DNA from: Phallusia fumigata
Taxonomy: Eukaryota; Chordata; Ascidiacea; Phlebobranchia; Ascidiidae
NCBI GenBank assembly: GCA_008931825.1
Contig: QXVZ01004243.1
Span: 1 to 20,517 of the forward strand
Direction of reading: 5' to 3'
Length of the DNA: 20,517 nucleotides
Both the position numbers and the translations under genes were made by a program. Position 1 is the stretch's first letter, and every line of letters starts with the position of its first letter. Shown piece after piece: positions 9,101 to 16,930 of the stretch. The notes beneath the pieces were generated by a model. The model searched no databases. It saw only the letters and a list, made by a program, of their open reading frames with translations, and was not told the origin of the DNA.

Positions 9101-10175
9101 AACAGATTCGGCCATTTTGTTGGTACATAAAGAAAAAATTAAATATCTATACATACATATTATATTGAGTGGGCGTTTTTAAGTTTACAAACAGCAAATA
9201 CAGTACGTTAGAGAGAAAACAAACAATCGTAAATTATTTCGTTTTGGGGCACGTAGCATAAAAAACAATTTCTTTATTATCCATTTTTACTAGCTTCTCA
9301 GTAAGAAATTTCGCACTAAAGTGGACAAATTTATAATTTGTCTCTGAAAATTGCACAAGTTTTGTAATTATTTGTTGATAATTCACCATCGACCTTACTA
9401 GTACGCAAAGCCCACACAACAATTTTGACAGCATTCTGCCTTTAGCCAAGAAGAAAAAACCAGCATTACTCAACAAGTCTCAACGTAAAAACAGCAGTAC
9501 CTGGTCTATATTTGCGTCGCAAGGCGTACGATATGGGGCTTTTCCATTTCACGTTGTCGATTTTGGCAAGTTGCATTCCAAAAGATGTACAAGTTCGACT
9601 GGCGTTTTCATAACTTTGCTTTTCGTCTGATAACATGACGACGCTGTCGTTCACAGCCATTATGCTGTGGCTGCAAGCTGTAAAATAAGTCAAAGTAGAC
9701 ACAATTAATTAAATACATTAATTTACGACGAGTTAACAGTTTGTTTACAACGGGGCCAAATTCAATTTGATTATGATTAAAGGGGTTCATAGAATAAAAA
9801 AGAGGAGAACCACTGAGATGTTGTTTCACTCGCTAGAGTATTTATTTATATCGTGTTTGCTGCGTACATTCATTAAAGTAAGCATTTACGAAAAGTGTTG
9901 GGAGCACGCAACCCACACACAACAAAGTAAATAGACCAACCAGTGGTATAACAAGCGAAACGCAAAGAAATAAAAATCAAATAAATAAAGAAAAAATGTT
10001 AAACACTAAGATATGGGCAAAGGTCCGTTCTAACATAACGACCGCCTTAATAACGAGAAAAAATCTACAGTCTATTTGTTTAAAACATACTGCTTTCTGT
10101 AGTTGGTAGCTGAAAAGCTGTCACCAAAACAACAATTGTTATGGACAACGCCCGAATAATGATCACCACAATCAT
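2366..10175 (-). CDS. Gene 1: CTLD-CTLD-Fn3-Fn3 type I membrane receptor with tyrosine-motif tail
   Basis: Fourteen coding exons: 10091-10175, 9501-9677, 8809-8956, 8035-8129, 7629-7790, 7037-7237, 6409-6518, 6025-6135, 5279-5446, 4170-4289, 3654-3735, 3210-3318, 3079-3131 and 2366-2511. The total is 1767 nt, 588 residues plus TAG, and every junction is phase-consistent. Layout: signal peptide 1 to about 24, CTLD1 29-168, CTLD2 169-289, Fn3-like 290 to about 370, second Fn3-like to about 480, membrane helix 496-520, cytoplasmic tail 521-588. Predicted to sit at the cell surface, bind a ligand through the lectin-like part and recruit SH2 adaptors. Exons 3, 4 and 5 are supported by alignment to the matching exons of gene 2. 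The weakest junction is the exon 6 donor (T before GTGGGT). A second, redundant copy of exon 9 (5039-5206) and of most of exon 7 (6532-6634) are assembly duplicates. The ligand and partners cannot be told from sequence. Confidence 0.82.
3210..3318 (-). other. Gene 1 exon 12: transmembrane segment
   Basis: Residues 496-520 form an uncharged stretch from G-I-A-V-I to F-Y-V with lysine just before it and two arginines just after, as expected for a type I stop-transfer helix. Phase is 1 in, 2 out, the same as the membrane exon of gene 2. Confidence 0.9.
3558..3621 (-). repeat. tRNA-like SINE fragment in gene 1 intron 11
   Basis: On the minus strand a box-A-like TTGGCCCGTTGG is followed about 40 nt later by a box-B-like GGGTTCGAAATCC (3558-3570), the RNA polymerase III internal promoter layout. 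No cloverleaf was found, so it is not a tRNA gene. Confidence 0.4.
3654..5446 (-). other. Gene 1 exons 9-11: second fibronectin-III-like domain
   Basis: Exon 9 (5279-5446, 56 codons), exon 10 (4170-4289, 40 codons) and exon 11 (3654-3735, 27 codons plus 1 nt). The segment reads P-K-P-L-Q-R-V-S-V, then Y-V-D-E-F, then K-P-N-T-K-V-N-F-T and M-T-Y-T-Y-C-G. Three cysteines are present. Sequons DNSS and SNKT are visible. It is more divergent than the first domain, so the Fn3 call is by pattern and position. Exon 11 leaves in phase 1 into the membrane exon. Confidence 0.55.
4412..4490 (+). repeat. tRNA-like SINE fragment in gene 1 intron 9
   Basis: A box-A-like GCGTTGGATTAAG near 4413 and a perfect box B GGTTCGAATCT at 4470-4480. 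The region is otherwise intronic. Confidence 0.45.
4997..5475. other. Unmerged contig overlap around the N at 5236 (239 bp written twice)
   Basis: Bases 4997-5235 and 5237-5475 are identical and flank a single N. The repeated piece includes all of gene 1 exon 9 with both splice sites (5039-5206 and 5279-5446). The true locus almost certainly has one copy. Because the exon is 168 nt and phase 0-0, both copies would splice in frame and mislead gene prediction. Confidence 0.92.
6025..6518 (-). other. Gene 1 exons 7-8: first fibronectin-III-like domain
   Basis: Exon 7 (6409-6518) reads E-P-L-I-R-V and later SAIEISWD, the Fn3 B-strand tryptophan pattern, ending with an LNIT sequon. Exon 8 (6025-6135) ends FNNLPNKCHQVE, the F-strand L-x-x-L-x-P-x-x-x-Y/x-V pattern, and continues into exon 9 as VTVDF. 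Exon 7 enters in phase 1 and leaves in phase 0; exon 8 is 0-0. Confidence 0.65.
6416..6646. other. Unmerged contig overlap around the N at 6531 (115 bp written twice)
   Basis: Bases 6416-6530 and 6532-6646 are identical across a single N. The left copy belongs to the intact exon 7 (6409-6518). The right copy holds the acceptor and nearly all the exon but lacks its last 7 nt and donor. Confidence 0.92.
7010..7015 (-). terminator. AATAAA overlapping a read-through stop after CTLD2
   Basis: If the exon 6 donor is not used, the frame continues CGCYLCFE and stops at TAA 7011-7013, inside this AATAAA. Intronic polyadenylation here would give a secreted protein with both CTLDs and no Fn3, membrane or tail segments. 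Confidence 0.4.
7037..7790 (-). other. Gene 1 exons 5-6: CTLD2
   Basis: Exon 5 (residues 170-222) contributes the first half, including a VNET sequon, and ends in phase 1. Exon 6 (223-289) is a textbook CTLD second half: VYVGATY, E-G-K-W241, C261 with L-A-L-R-Y, W272-E-G-E-G-T-C278, and Y-L-C286-Q. Spacings C261-C278 and C278-C286 match gene 2's C247-C265-C273. WEGEG stands where calcium-binding CTLDs have WND, so this is an NK-receptor-like, non-classical lectin fold. Sequons QNIS and ANAS are present. Confidence 0.8.
7305..7480. repeat. Degenerate AGTTAAGTT-rich stretch in gene 1 intron 5
   Basis: Many imperfect copies of GTTAAG/AGTTAAGTT occur at irregular spacing, e.g. around 7351, 7371, 7400 and 7415. 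This looks like a decayed minisatellite. No coding or structural role is visible. Confidence 0.5.
8035..9677 (-). other. Gene 1 exons 2-4: divergent CTLD1
   Basis: Exon 2 (residues 29-87) has the CTLD first-helix pattern: Y-E-N-A-S-R-T-C58, F-G-M, then L-A-K-I-D. Exon 3 (88-136) carries R93-L-W-I-R-Y and W120-K-T-A followed by L126-G-H, the equivalent of the core-strand region but without the usual WIGL. Exon 4 (138-168) has C148 and C164, probably the long-loop disulphide. The exon 3 and 4 patterns recur in gene 2 with the same phases (1 to 2, 2 to 1), which is the main evidence that they are coding. Calcium-site motifs (EPN/QPD, WND) are absent, so calcium-dependent sugar binding is not expected. 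Sequons NDS and NAS are present. Confidence 0.7.
8235..8515. repeat. GC-rich hAT-like remnant in gene 1 intron 3
   Basis: This stretch is distinctly richer in G and C than its surroundings. From about 8455 it reads AAGGGGACCCAAAGCTGGG and then GTGGGCCCTGGG, like the ends of non-autonomous hAT transposons. A near-palindrome GCAGGCCCATGGGCCCCTGC lies near 8283-8302. Element borders are not clear. Confidence 0.3.
10091..10175 (-). other. Gene 1 exon 1: signal peptide
   Basis: The 28 codons start MIVVIIIRAL and continue with an uninterrupted hydrophobic core (ITIVVLVTAF) before a polar LPTTES. Cleavage is likely around residues 20-24. The exon ends in phase 1 at GTATGT. Upstream frames give no longer start because an acceptor lies 18 nt before the ATG. 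Confidence 0.85.
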
Positions 10176-10192
10176 ATTGCACGAAGAGCTAT

Positions 10193-10195
10193 CCT
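10193..10195 (-). promoter_or_regulatory. Splice acceptor 18 nt upstream of the gene 1 start codon
   Basis: TTATTTACAG precedes exonic base 10193, and the ATG is at 10175. The position and sequence match the gene 0 copy. Either a cis-spliced 5' UTR exon lies further right or a spliced leader is added here. Confidence 0.5.
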
Positions 10196-11199
10196 GTAAA
10201 TAAGTAAAGCAATAAATAAATAACTTATCTATTCTCCACATCAATGAATCCATTGGTTATTAAAACACAAAATTCAAAGAAAATCTGGAAAACATTACAA
10301 AACATTTTTATCAAACTCACTTCTGCTCGCATCTAATCTTATAGTAAAATTAACGTCTGTTCACGAAGCAACGGTGTTAGAAATAAACAGATTTTACTAT
10401 TAGTATTCACGACATGAAAACACGCATTAAGTCAACATGCAAATAATCAGACACAACGTAGAATGACGATTATGAGTGACAGGTCGCATCTTGGCTGGCA
10501 TGTAGTTGACGTCTAGCAACCAATTACCATTGTGTTTAATCAGCGCACGTTTCTGTTTTAGCCTCTTAGGCGTGTTTGCACGAACGGGTTTAACAATGGT
10601 TCTTACGGTCGCCAATAGTTGAAACATAGTGCATGTCTGATGGTTGTAGAAAGAGAGGCGATGCACATGTATATAGATGGATTTGCATAAAATGAGCACG
10701 AAATTATTTTGTCATTTTTAATGACTTTAGAACGTTATAAATATCCTGTTGTTTATTCAATGTTTTCTTGACATATTCCGTTCAAAAATAATTAGTACAT
10801 TTGCCTGATTTGGTTAAACACAAGCTTTGGCAGAAGTTTAACGCAAAATTAAACATGAAAATTAACTCAGAAAAGAAATATATGCGAAACAAACAATAAA
10901 TTTTACAATTCATTGTGCCACCAGACGTTTTATCTCGACAGCCGTCTACAAAACTACACACGTACTGACACGTCGATTGAATTAACATATATTTGTCATA
11001 AACATTTACATACAGACCTCGCGACTGAATGCAGGACCATATTTGACATGTGATTAAATGCTCATTGAGTCGAAACAAGAGTCACCTGACCTACATCACG
11101 TGACCACAAAAGGTTTTAAATAATTCATCAAACAAAGTAAACGAAAATGTCTCCAACGTATCTTTGGGTTAAAAATAGGGACTTTTTGGGCACATGGGG
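10194..11199. other. Intergenic region between gene 2 and gene 1
   Basis: About 1 kb with no exon I can support. It holds the conserved octamer, several patches similar to 834-1745, and presumably the gene 2 3' UTR plus the gene 1 promoter. No close AATAAA follows the gene 2 stop; the nearest minus-strand match is near 10751. Confidence 0.5.
10437..10444 (+). promoter_or_regulatory. Octamer ATGCAAAT upstream of gene 1
   Basis: Counterpart of 1287-1294, about 260 bp upstream of the gene 1 start codon. The spacing to the gene differs between copies because of indels. Confidence 0.3.
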
Positions 11200-11985
11200 T
11201 CAGTTGTTGTAGGCGTGGTCTGGAATGGGGCTTCGGGGTGGGATTGGTGGTCTGGGATCTTGGGGCAAGAATACCCCGTCGAGATCAACTTCCCCGTTTA
11301 CGTAAAAGCTTCGTTTAGTAGGGCGTTCGACGTATCCTGATACAATATAGATGTTGTTAGTGCTTGTTATGGAAAATATTCATCGCTACATATTGCCGCT
11401 TGTTTTCATAGCACATGTACCCCAATGTATTACAATACTAATTCAACGTATTTAGCGCTAAATGACAAAACAAAGACGTGGCTAATACTGTAAAAGTGGT
11501 GGTGGTGTTGACCAAAAACTATCCTTTTTAAATAGGTAACATAAAAACTATTTTCTCCAGATCTTTTTTCGACATACAAGTGTTTGATTTGAACAATGCC
11601 AAATGTTTATACAACCAAGTACCGATTTTTTTGTGGTGTGTTGGTATTGAAATACATTTAGAGTTTAAGTTTAAGTATGCAGTCTAAAATTGGTTTGCAT
11701 TTGGTTCATGTTTGATTCAGATTGGTTTGAAATACTTTCAAATTGGATTCGAGTTCGAAATTGGATGCATGTGGGTTTGCATCACACTCAGACTTTTTAG
11801 GAACCAACCAATATCATAGTTTTTCCTAGCACAGATACTCACTGTTTGCACCATGTAGATATTCTTCAACGAGGTTGCCGAATCCTCCCGCATCCACATT
11901 CTGCTGTACTTCGAACTGTTCAGGAAATTCATCCATTTTATCAGGCGCAGGATCAGTGGTTTCATCGCTCTTTGTGTGTCTACAT
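11200..11985 (-). other. Gene 2 exons 8-9: cytoplasmic tail
   Basis: Exon 8 (11843-11985) is acidic and holds Y357-L-H. Exon 9 (11200-11336) has Y364-V-E-R, Y374-V-N (Grb2 SH2 type), the class II SH3 site P-P-I-P-P-R (392-397) and a C-terminal AYNN. Exon 9 is the paralogue of 1821-1951. Exon 8 occupies the position of gene 1 exon 13 with the same phases (2-1) but is unrelated in sequence. Confidence 0.8.
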
Positions 11986-14900
11986 CTGAGTAATGTTTAA
12001 AAATTAGTATTATTGGAAAAGTATTAGAAACTTTCAATTCCATTTAGAGTGGACAAGTGTTAAATAAAAATAGCCGGAATTCGCAGGGTTCTTGGTTCTA
12101 ATCCCGCCTCGGTCTTTGGGAAAAAGAAAGTGGAATCCAATAGTAAGTTCCGAAAAATGGAAGAAAAATCACATTCGGACCCACGATAGCAGACCATCCG
12201 GGATTCTTGCTCTACATACTAAGCTACACAAACTGGTTATTGGTGTTTCTTGCGAACAGCCGGATCGCAGACAACATTATAATTATTGCCTGTTGCTCAT
12301 GATCATTTTAGGTGAGAGAAATCTGGTGTTACTTTATTGTCAACTACCTGTCACCGACAATCTCATAGTTTACCTTTTGTTGAGCAAATATCCCAATCCA
12401 AATAATACGGAGAATACTGTAATAGCCACCAGAGCAGTAAGCGGCGTAGCCACAGGATGAATTACCGCAGCATCTGGGTGTACAGGATCTAAAACAGAAA
12501 AAATATTATCTGGGGTGTTGCTAATTACAGTTGTAATGTAATACAATGGCATATGGTAGAAAAAAGTTAGAATGTCGTCAAATTTGAGACCGGGGCCACA
12601 CCATTTTCTCACTTTTGAAATGAAACGGAAACATAAAGTAGTTAAAATTTTCTCGATTGGAAAAGCTCATTAAATCCGGTTTTCCTAGGTCTGACAAAAC
12701 TCACCTTGTATATAACAGCTGAAAGGCAGAACTTCGGAGCAGCTGACATTAGTTAAACTCCAGTTCAAGTTGTATCGCAAGGCTGCATGCTGGCAGTGCA
12801 TGACATTTGTGGTTGAATTCGCACTATCCGAACCCAACTTACTTGTAGCCACGTAGATTTTAAGATCTAACAACAAGAAAAAATAAATCTTCGTTAAAAC
12901 AAACACTTAGTGTTGGTGTTCAAATGCCTATAATCTAAATTCAATGGGATTTTCACACAGTTAAAGAAATGGGCTCTACTAAACTTTGGGCTCGAAAATC
13001 AAATTTGGAATATTTTGAATAATTAATGAATAATTGAGTAATTAGAAATAAGATTAAACTGTAATCCACACAAACTGCTAACTGGAATCAATTTTTACCA
13101 CAATCCAAACAATTACTATTATTACCTGCAGCATATATGTTTGTTTTTGGAGTTTGGTAACCTTCGTAGATATCGTTTTCAATATCAGTTAGTCGGCTTG
13201 AGTGGCTATCCGGTTCCTCTCTACGATAATTATATATCGTCCGATACCCGGGTGATTCCGAATCCCCACTGTACAAACCTTCCAGTTCCGGATCGACCCG
13301 CCAGCCTAGACAAATTATATTTCAAAGATGCTATGTTTACCGCTGAAGATGACCTTGTGGTAAATACAACCGCCTTATACACGTAAGGTTGTTGGTTCTA
13401 ATCCGACTACCTGTGTTGATCCAAAATATAAGCAGGTATAAGCTCGATGGCCGACTTATGATGGGCAAAATAAAATACGGCAGGTATTTTTTCGCCTACC
13501 GTGGATAGGAAAAAAGCATCCAAGCTTATTTCGAAATAACCATGGGAATATTCGAATGTTTGCTAAACATGATAAACAGCGTTTAGAAAGTAAGAAATTC
13601 TGGCCTGTATTACTGTGCACCAGCTTGCAACAGGCTCAATGCTGAATAAGAACCGTTCTGCCACGGAATCAGACAGAATATATTACATGTGCATACGCCT
13701 GGTGATCAACATTAGTGTCACGTTAAAATGTACCCGCGTTATACGCCATACCCATAAATAGGCGTACAGTACAGTATTGCCAGAAAATTCATTATCACAG
13801 AGATGTGAACTAAACAAAAAAACCCACCGTCCACCACATCACATGTTTGGTTGGCGATATACCATCTCAACTGTACGTGATGGCAGAAATGAACTAACCG
13901 CTTTGCCCATGGGGACTGCCTGCAAACATACAACACATGGTTTACGAGGTTTGGGACCAGGTGATACGAACATTTGGTCAAATATCGATACATATTAAGA
14001 TCCGTATAGTTTAATAAAGCTCCTATAAGTCGACTTGATTGGGAAATGTAAACATGATAACACCAGTAAATTTCTTGTATATTCTCACTGAAAATATTAA
14101 AAATCAGGAATAGGGTACCGAAATATAAACACACTTCTTATTTTTGTAACTATTTGTGAAACAACAAGAAAACAACATGTATAACGTGGTTTCAAAAAAA
14201 TGAAAAAGGCACCATGGAGTGTTTTGTTAACTTCAATGAAATGTAGCAAACTGACACAAATAAGCAACACTTTATCCCCAAAACCAGTCGTATTTCAAAA
14301 ATCGGTTTTCCTTCAGTCCTATTATTTGTCTTACTGCTCTTGATATGATATCAACCTTGTTTGGCCCGAAGTTTGAATGACCTCTTCCAAAGCAACTTAG
14401 TTATCATCGAAAAACGGGTACTTAACTCTAAATATGCGTGGCTGTAGCTAATGAGCTGAGTTACAGCGAGCAAAGCCTCTAAACTGCCTTATTACTTTTT
14501 ATGAATGTTGTATGTTTAGTATAACAAATATTTATAGGTTGTAACAACCTTACCTCGAAAATAAGTCAAAATGCCAGAGATGTCCGAGGAGCTTTGCGCT
14601 TTTCCAAAACCCAAATTCTGTCGAGTTTGTTGAATAACGATAGCTTTTGGAGTTCGTTGGGTCGTAGAAGATATAAATCCTGCGGAGGCCTGCCGAAATA
14701 AACTACAACTCGACACCAAAACATCACTGGTCCAGGTATTTGATCATTGTTATCAGACTGTAAACAAGTTCTCATGGCTGTGTCACAAACAGCGTCTGAA
14801 TGTGTTATACCGACAAAGAGTCGTGAAAACCTGCCTCTGAGGATTACAGCGCGGTACGGTGGATAATGAGTTATGCGTACCACGTACCTTAGTACGAGGG

Positions 14901-16636
14901 ACGTACCTTACCACTGTACCGTACTTTTGATGATTTTTGCTGTGTACCGTGCCTTATTGTACTGCGTACTACGTACCAACGTACCGTAGCTATTTGGATG
15001 ATTTTTGCTGCGTACCGTACTAATGCGACCGTGTCGTATTGTCATGCTTGCCTGCGGTTTCGTTGGATCATTTTTTGTTTGAGTTTTTTTCAATTTTATT
15101 ACGTTAGTGACTAATTCGGGTTACATCATCGGGTTCAATGGAATCGAGCAATGCCGTTAAAGTTTCTTGCTCAGGAAAACACAAGCGACCAAGACAGGAT
15201 TAGAACCTAAGAACTTGTTATCGCAAGGCAAGTCGAAGTACTGACTCAGCGAATCCAGTACAAGCGTCTAGGGGTTAGATCAAGTCTTTTCAGTTATAGG
15301 GCTTGCGTTATTAATTCGTTTAATTTAGGTTCAAACAAAACCCGTCATTTCCGGATGAATTTTGATTGATCGGCTGAATGGCCATCGTGATTTATAGAAC
15401 GCAAACTAAACAAATGACAAACTTGACGAATATATACGAAAGACAGTTGTACAGAAAAAACCTTATACACCAAATATGTAACCTTTTTGTGATATGTGTC
15501 AAATCGTGTATTTTTCTGGACGTAACTTTACTCAAGCCGCAGCTTTTGGGGGGGGGGGGGGGGTCTGACACAAGTCATGACATCACTTGCCACACCTAAA
15601 ACCCTGAAATTCAGTTTCGATTTCATGCAAAACTTGGAACTTCTCAAAACGATGTCAAGCAGTTTTGCTACTTCATTTGACATCCACGGCAAAAATCAAT
15701 ACAAAGAAATGCAAAATATATTCAAATCATCTGCGGTGGCAATTTATTTTAGTACACGCAACGCCTATTGTTCCTGGCCGAAGATATTACCACGTTTTTG
15801 TTCAGCTGCCTTTTTAACTCAAAGTAAGTATTTATCCGACCTATAACTGACATATGACAATTCGGGTGAAATATATGAAAAAAACATTTTTTGGTTGACA
15901 GGCATAACAATAAGGTTAATATTTAAGGTATGAGGCTAAGAAACGCAGATGTTGTTGTTCCACATGATAACAGTGCAAAACATGAGCCAAACAGTCACAG
16001 CCATAATTAAATGAACATAGATTTACCGTTTTGTATTGATTGTTGTACCGGCGACAGTCTACTGTCCGTAACGTCATCTACTGAAGTGAGGACTCCCCCA
16101 AGATGTTTGCATTGATCTGTTGCCTCGCTCGCATTTAACTTCAAGTTCGAATAGGTTATCCACGTTTTGGTTCGGTTGCTTGATATAGGAAAGGTATAGT
16201 AAACATCCCCTGCAAAACAATAACAGAAAGCACTTTAAGTTGGCAAGCATTGTACACATAAAGATAATGGTTTACTAACAAGCTTCGTGCAGCCAACTGA
16301 AGTCGTTTTAACATACAAATCTTCGTAAACGTGAGGGAGGGTTCACTAACGAGCCGCGTACAGGCAAGTGTAGCGCCTCTTACATACATGGCTTGGTTCG
16401 CTTAAACCTCGGGTTTCCTAAAGAGGTAAAACGTGCAAAAAGCTTTCTATTTTACTTTTACATTTTCTTTTAAATATCACACAATAAGTAGCCTGATTTT
16501 GAGACATGAGTTTAACAACTGACGCAAAAACACGTGACTAACATAGAATTTTCATAATACCTGTTGCCGCGGTTTTCTCCAGTAGAGAAACTAATGGCAC
16601 AAAAATCCAAAAAACAACTTTAAACCTCACACACAT
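11200..16636 (-). CDS. Gene 2: CTLD-CTLD type I membrane receptor with SH3/SH2-motif tail
   Basis: Ten coding exons: 16561-16636, 16027-16209, 14554-14689, 13828-13919, 13126-13305, 12705-12866, 12374-12488, 11843-11985, 11200-11336, with every junction phase-consistent. Listed in order they are nine blocks totalling 1224 nt, 407 residues plus TGA; I use nine as the firm exon count, plus a possible 5' UTR exon. Layout: signal peptide 1-25, CTLD1 26-162, CTLD2 163-276, short stalk, membrane helix about 293-312, tail 313-407. It aligns with gene 1 exon by exon through CTLD2 and then goes straight to the membrane exon: the Fn3 pair is absent. The 216-bp intron at that point has no room for it. 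Likely a surface receptor of the same family with a different signalling tail. The ligand is unknown. Confidence 0.82.
12070..12115 (+). repeat. tRNA-like SINE fragment in gene 2 (intron before exon 8)
   Basis: A box B GGTTCTAATCCC lies at 12094-12105, with only a weak box A candidate about 45 nt upstream. Confidence 0.35.
12374..12488 (-). other. Gene 2 exon 7: stalk and transmembrane segment
   Basis: A short proline/histidine stalk (DPVHPDAAVIHPVATP) is followed by about 20 hydrophobic residues from L293 to L312 and then N-K-R. Phase 1 in and 2 out is as in gene 1 exon 12. Confidence 0.88.
12705..13305 (-). other. Gene 2 exons 5-6: CTLD2
   Basis: Exon 5 (13126-13305, residues 164-222) starts WRVDPE, matching gene 1's WRDNN, and is unusually tyrosine-rich (PGYRTIYNY, IYEGYQTP). 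In isolation it resembles a signalling tail, but its phases (1-1), position and match to gene 1 exon 5 place it in the CTLD2 first half. Exon 6 (12705-12866) reads IYVATS, C247-Q-H-A-A-L-R-Y, W258, C265 and F-S-C273, the CTLD second half, clearly homologous to gene 1 exon 6. No calcium-site motif. Sequons NST and NVS are present. Confidence 0.72.
13351..13460 (+). repeat. tRNA-like SINE fragment in gene 2 (intron before exon 5)
   Basis: A box-A-like CCTTGTGGTAAATAC at 13353 is followed by box B GGTTCTAATCC at 13394-13404. It lies 46 bp from the exon 5 acceptor. Confidence 0.4.
14851..15022. repeat. GTACC-rich repeat with a 68-bp-period direct repeat
   Basis: Many GTACC/GGTAC/CGTAC words occur in this stretch. 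A 22-bp unit at 14929-14950 (GATGATTTTTGCTGTGTACC...) recurs at 14997-15018 with one mismatch. It lies in the largest intron of gene 2. Confidence 0.6.
15141..15260 (-). repeat. tRNA-derived SINE-like element
   Basis: On the minus strand a box-A-like region (GGATTCGCTGAGTCAG, 15241-15256) is followed by box B GGTTCTAATCC (15197-15207), then a body with TTTTCCTGAGCAAGAAAC and GGCATTGC. The body is shared with 393-439. It is the best-preserved of the tRNA-like repeats here and lies in a gene 2 intron. Confidence 0.6.
15548..15563. repeat. G16 homopolymer
   Basis: Sixteen consecutive G on the plus strand inside gene 2's long intron. The true length is uncertain because such runs sequence poorly. 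Confidence 0.9.
16561..16636 (-). other. Gene 2 exon 1: signal peptide
   Basis: The 25 codons start MCVRFKVVFW, continue IFVPLVSLL and end in a polar EKTAAT. Positive residues precede a hydrophobic core and small residues follow, a typical signal peptide. The exon ends in phase 1 at GTATTATG, matching exon 2's entry phase. Confidence 0.8.
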
Positions 16637-16659
16637 TTTTCAATGCCCAAACTTACAAA

Positions 16660-16662
16660 CCT
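16660..16662 (-). promoter_or_regulatory. Possible splice acceptor 24 nt upstream of the gene 2 start codon
   Basis: The minus strand reads ATACCTGTAG and then exonic sequence from 16660, with the ATG at 16636. The pyrimidine tract is weaker than in genes 0 and 1, so this is less certain. Confidence 0.35.
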
Positions 16663-16930
16663 ACAGGTATTAAACTGTACATATAACAGGCTGTGTATAG
16701 GTTTTAATGCGCCTTTTAGTCATAGCACGTTTATGCGTCTTAATTTCATGCAAATTATGCATCTTATGTCGGTAATTGAAATAACGGGTAACCGGTTTTC
16801 TACTGCAGACAACCCAAAAGTTTGTCGCAGACACGTACATAAGAAACATGTATGTACAAACAGCAAACTATATGCTTTAAAACAGTTTTCTTGGTCTTTC
16901 CAATTTTATTCTTGACCTCAAGGGTTTTAT

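Larger units (their letters stand above)
9580..11680. repeat. Right copy of the gene-boundary tandem duplication
   Basis: Partner of 1-2290. It carries gene 1 exons 1 and 2, the gene 2 to gene 1 intergenic region, and gene 2's last exon (11200-11336). Conserved landmarks between copies include the acceptor upstream of the start codon, an ATGCAAAT octamer, and the tail exon core reading NGEVDLD. Confidence 0.8.
13828..16209 (-). other. Gene 2 exons 2-4: divergent CTLD1
   Basis: Exon 2 (27-86) has N-A-S-E-A-T-D-Q-C59-K-H-L-G-G-V-L, the classic CTLD first-helix motif. Exon 3 (14554-14689) reads R90-I-Y-I-F-Y, then F-W115-K-S-A-K-L-L-G-H, aligning with gene 1's R-L-W-I-R-Y and V-W-K-T-A-D-N-L-G-H. 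Exon 4 (13828-13919) has C144 and C158. Phases 1-1, 1-2, 2-1 equal those of gene 1. Intron 2 is 1.3 kb and full of repeats. Confidence 0.72.

Noticed and set aside
13126..13305. Tyrosine-rich exon taken at first for the cytoplasmic tail of another receptor.
   Set aside because: Its 1-1 phases, WR start and the spliced order before the CTLD2 exon place it in the gene 2 ectodomain. No membrane exon precedes it.
13739..14134. Minus-strand open frame of 131 codons read as one protein ending in a hydrophobic stretch.
   Set aside because: Only 13828-13919 is bounded by a good acceptor and the GTGGGT donor and matches gene 1 exon 4. The hydrophobic end is intronic.
14566..14883. Two overlapping minus-strand frames (105 and 67 codons) over gene 2 exon 3.
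   Set aside because: A third frame, open from 14689 to the GTAAGG donor, has the right phases and clear similarity to gene 1 exon 3; the other two do not.
15548..15563. G-quadruplex regulatory element.
   Set aside because: A pure G16 run could form one, but its position deep in an intron and likely sequencing length error make this a simple homopolymer.
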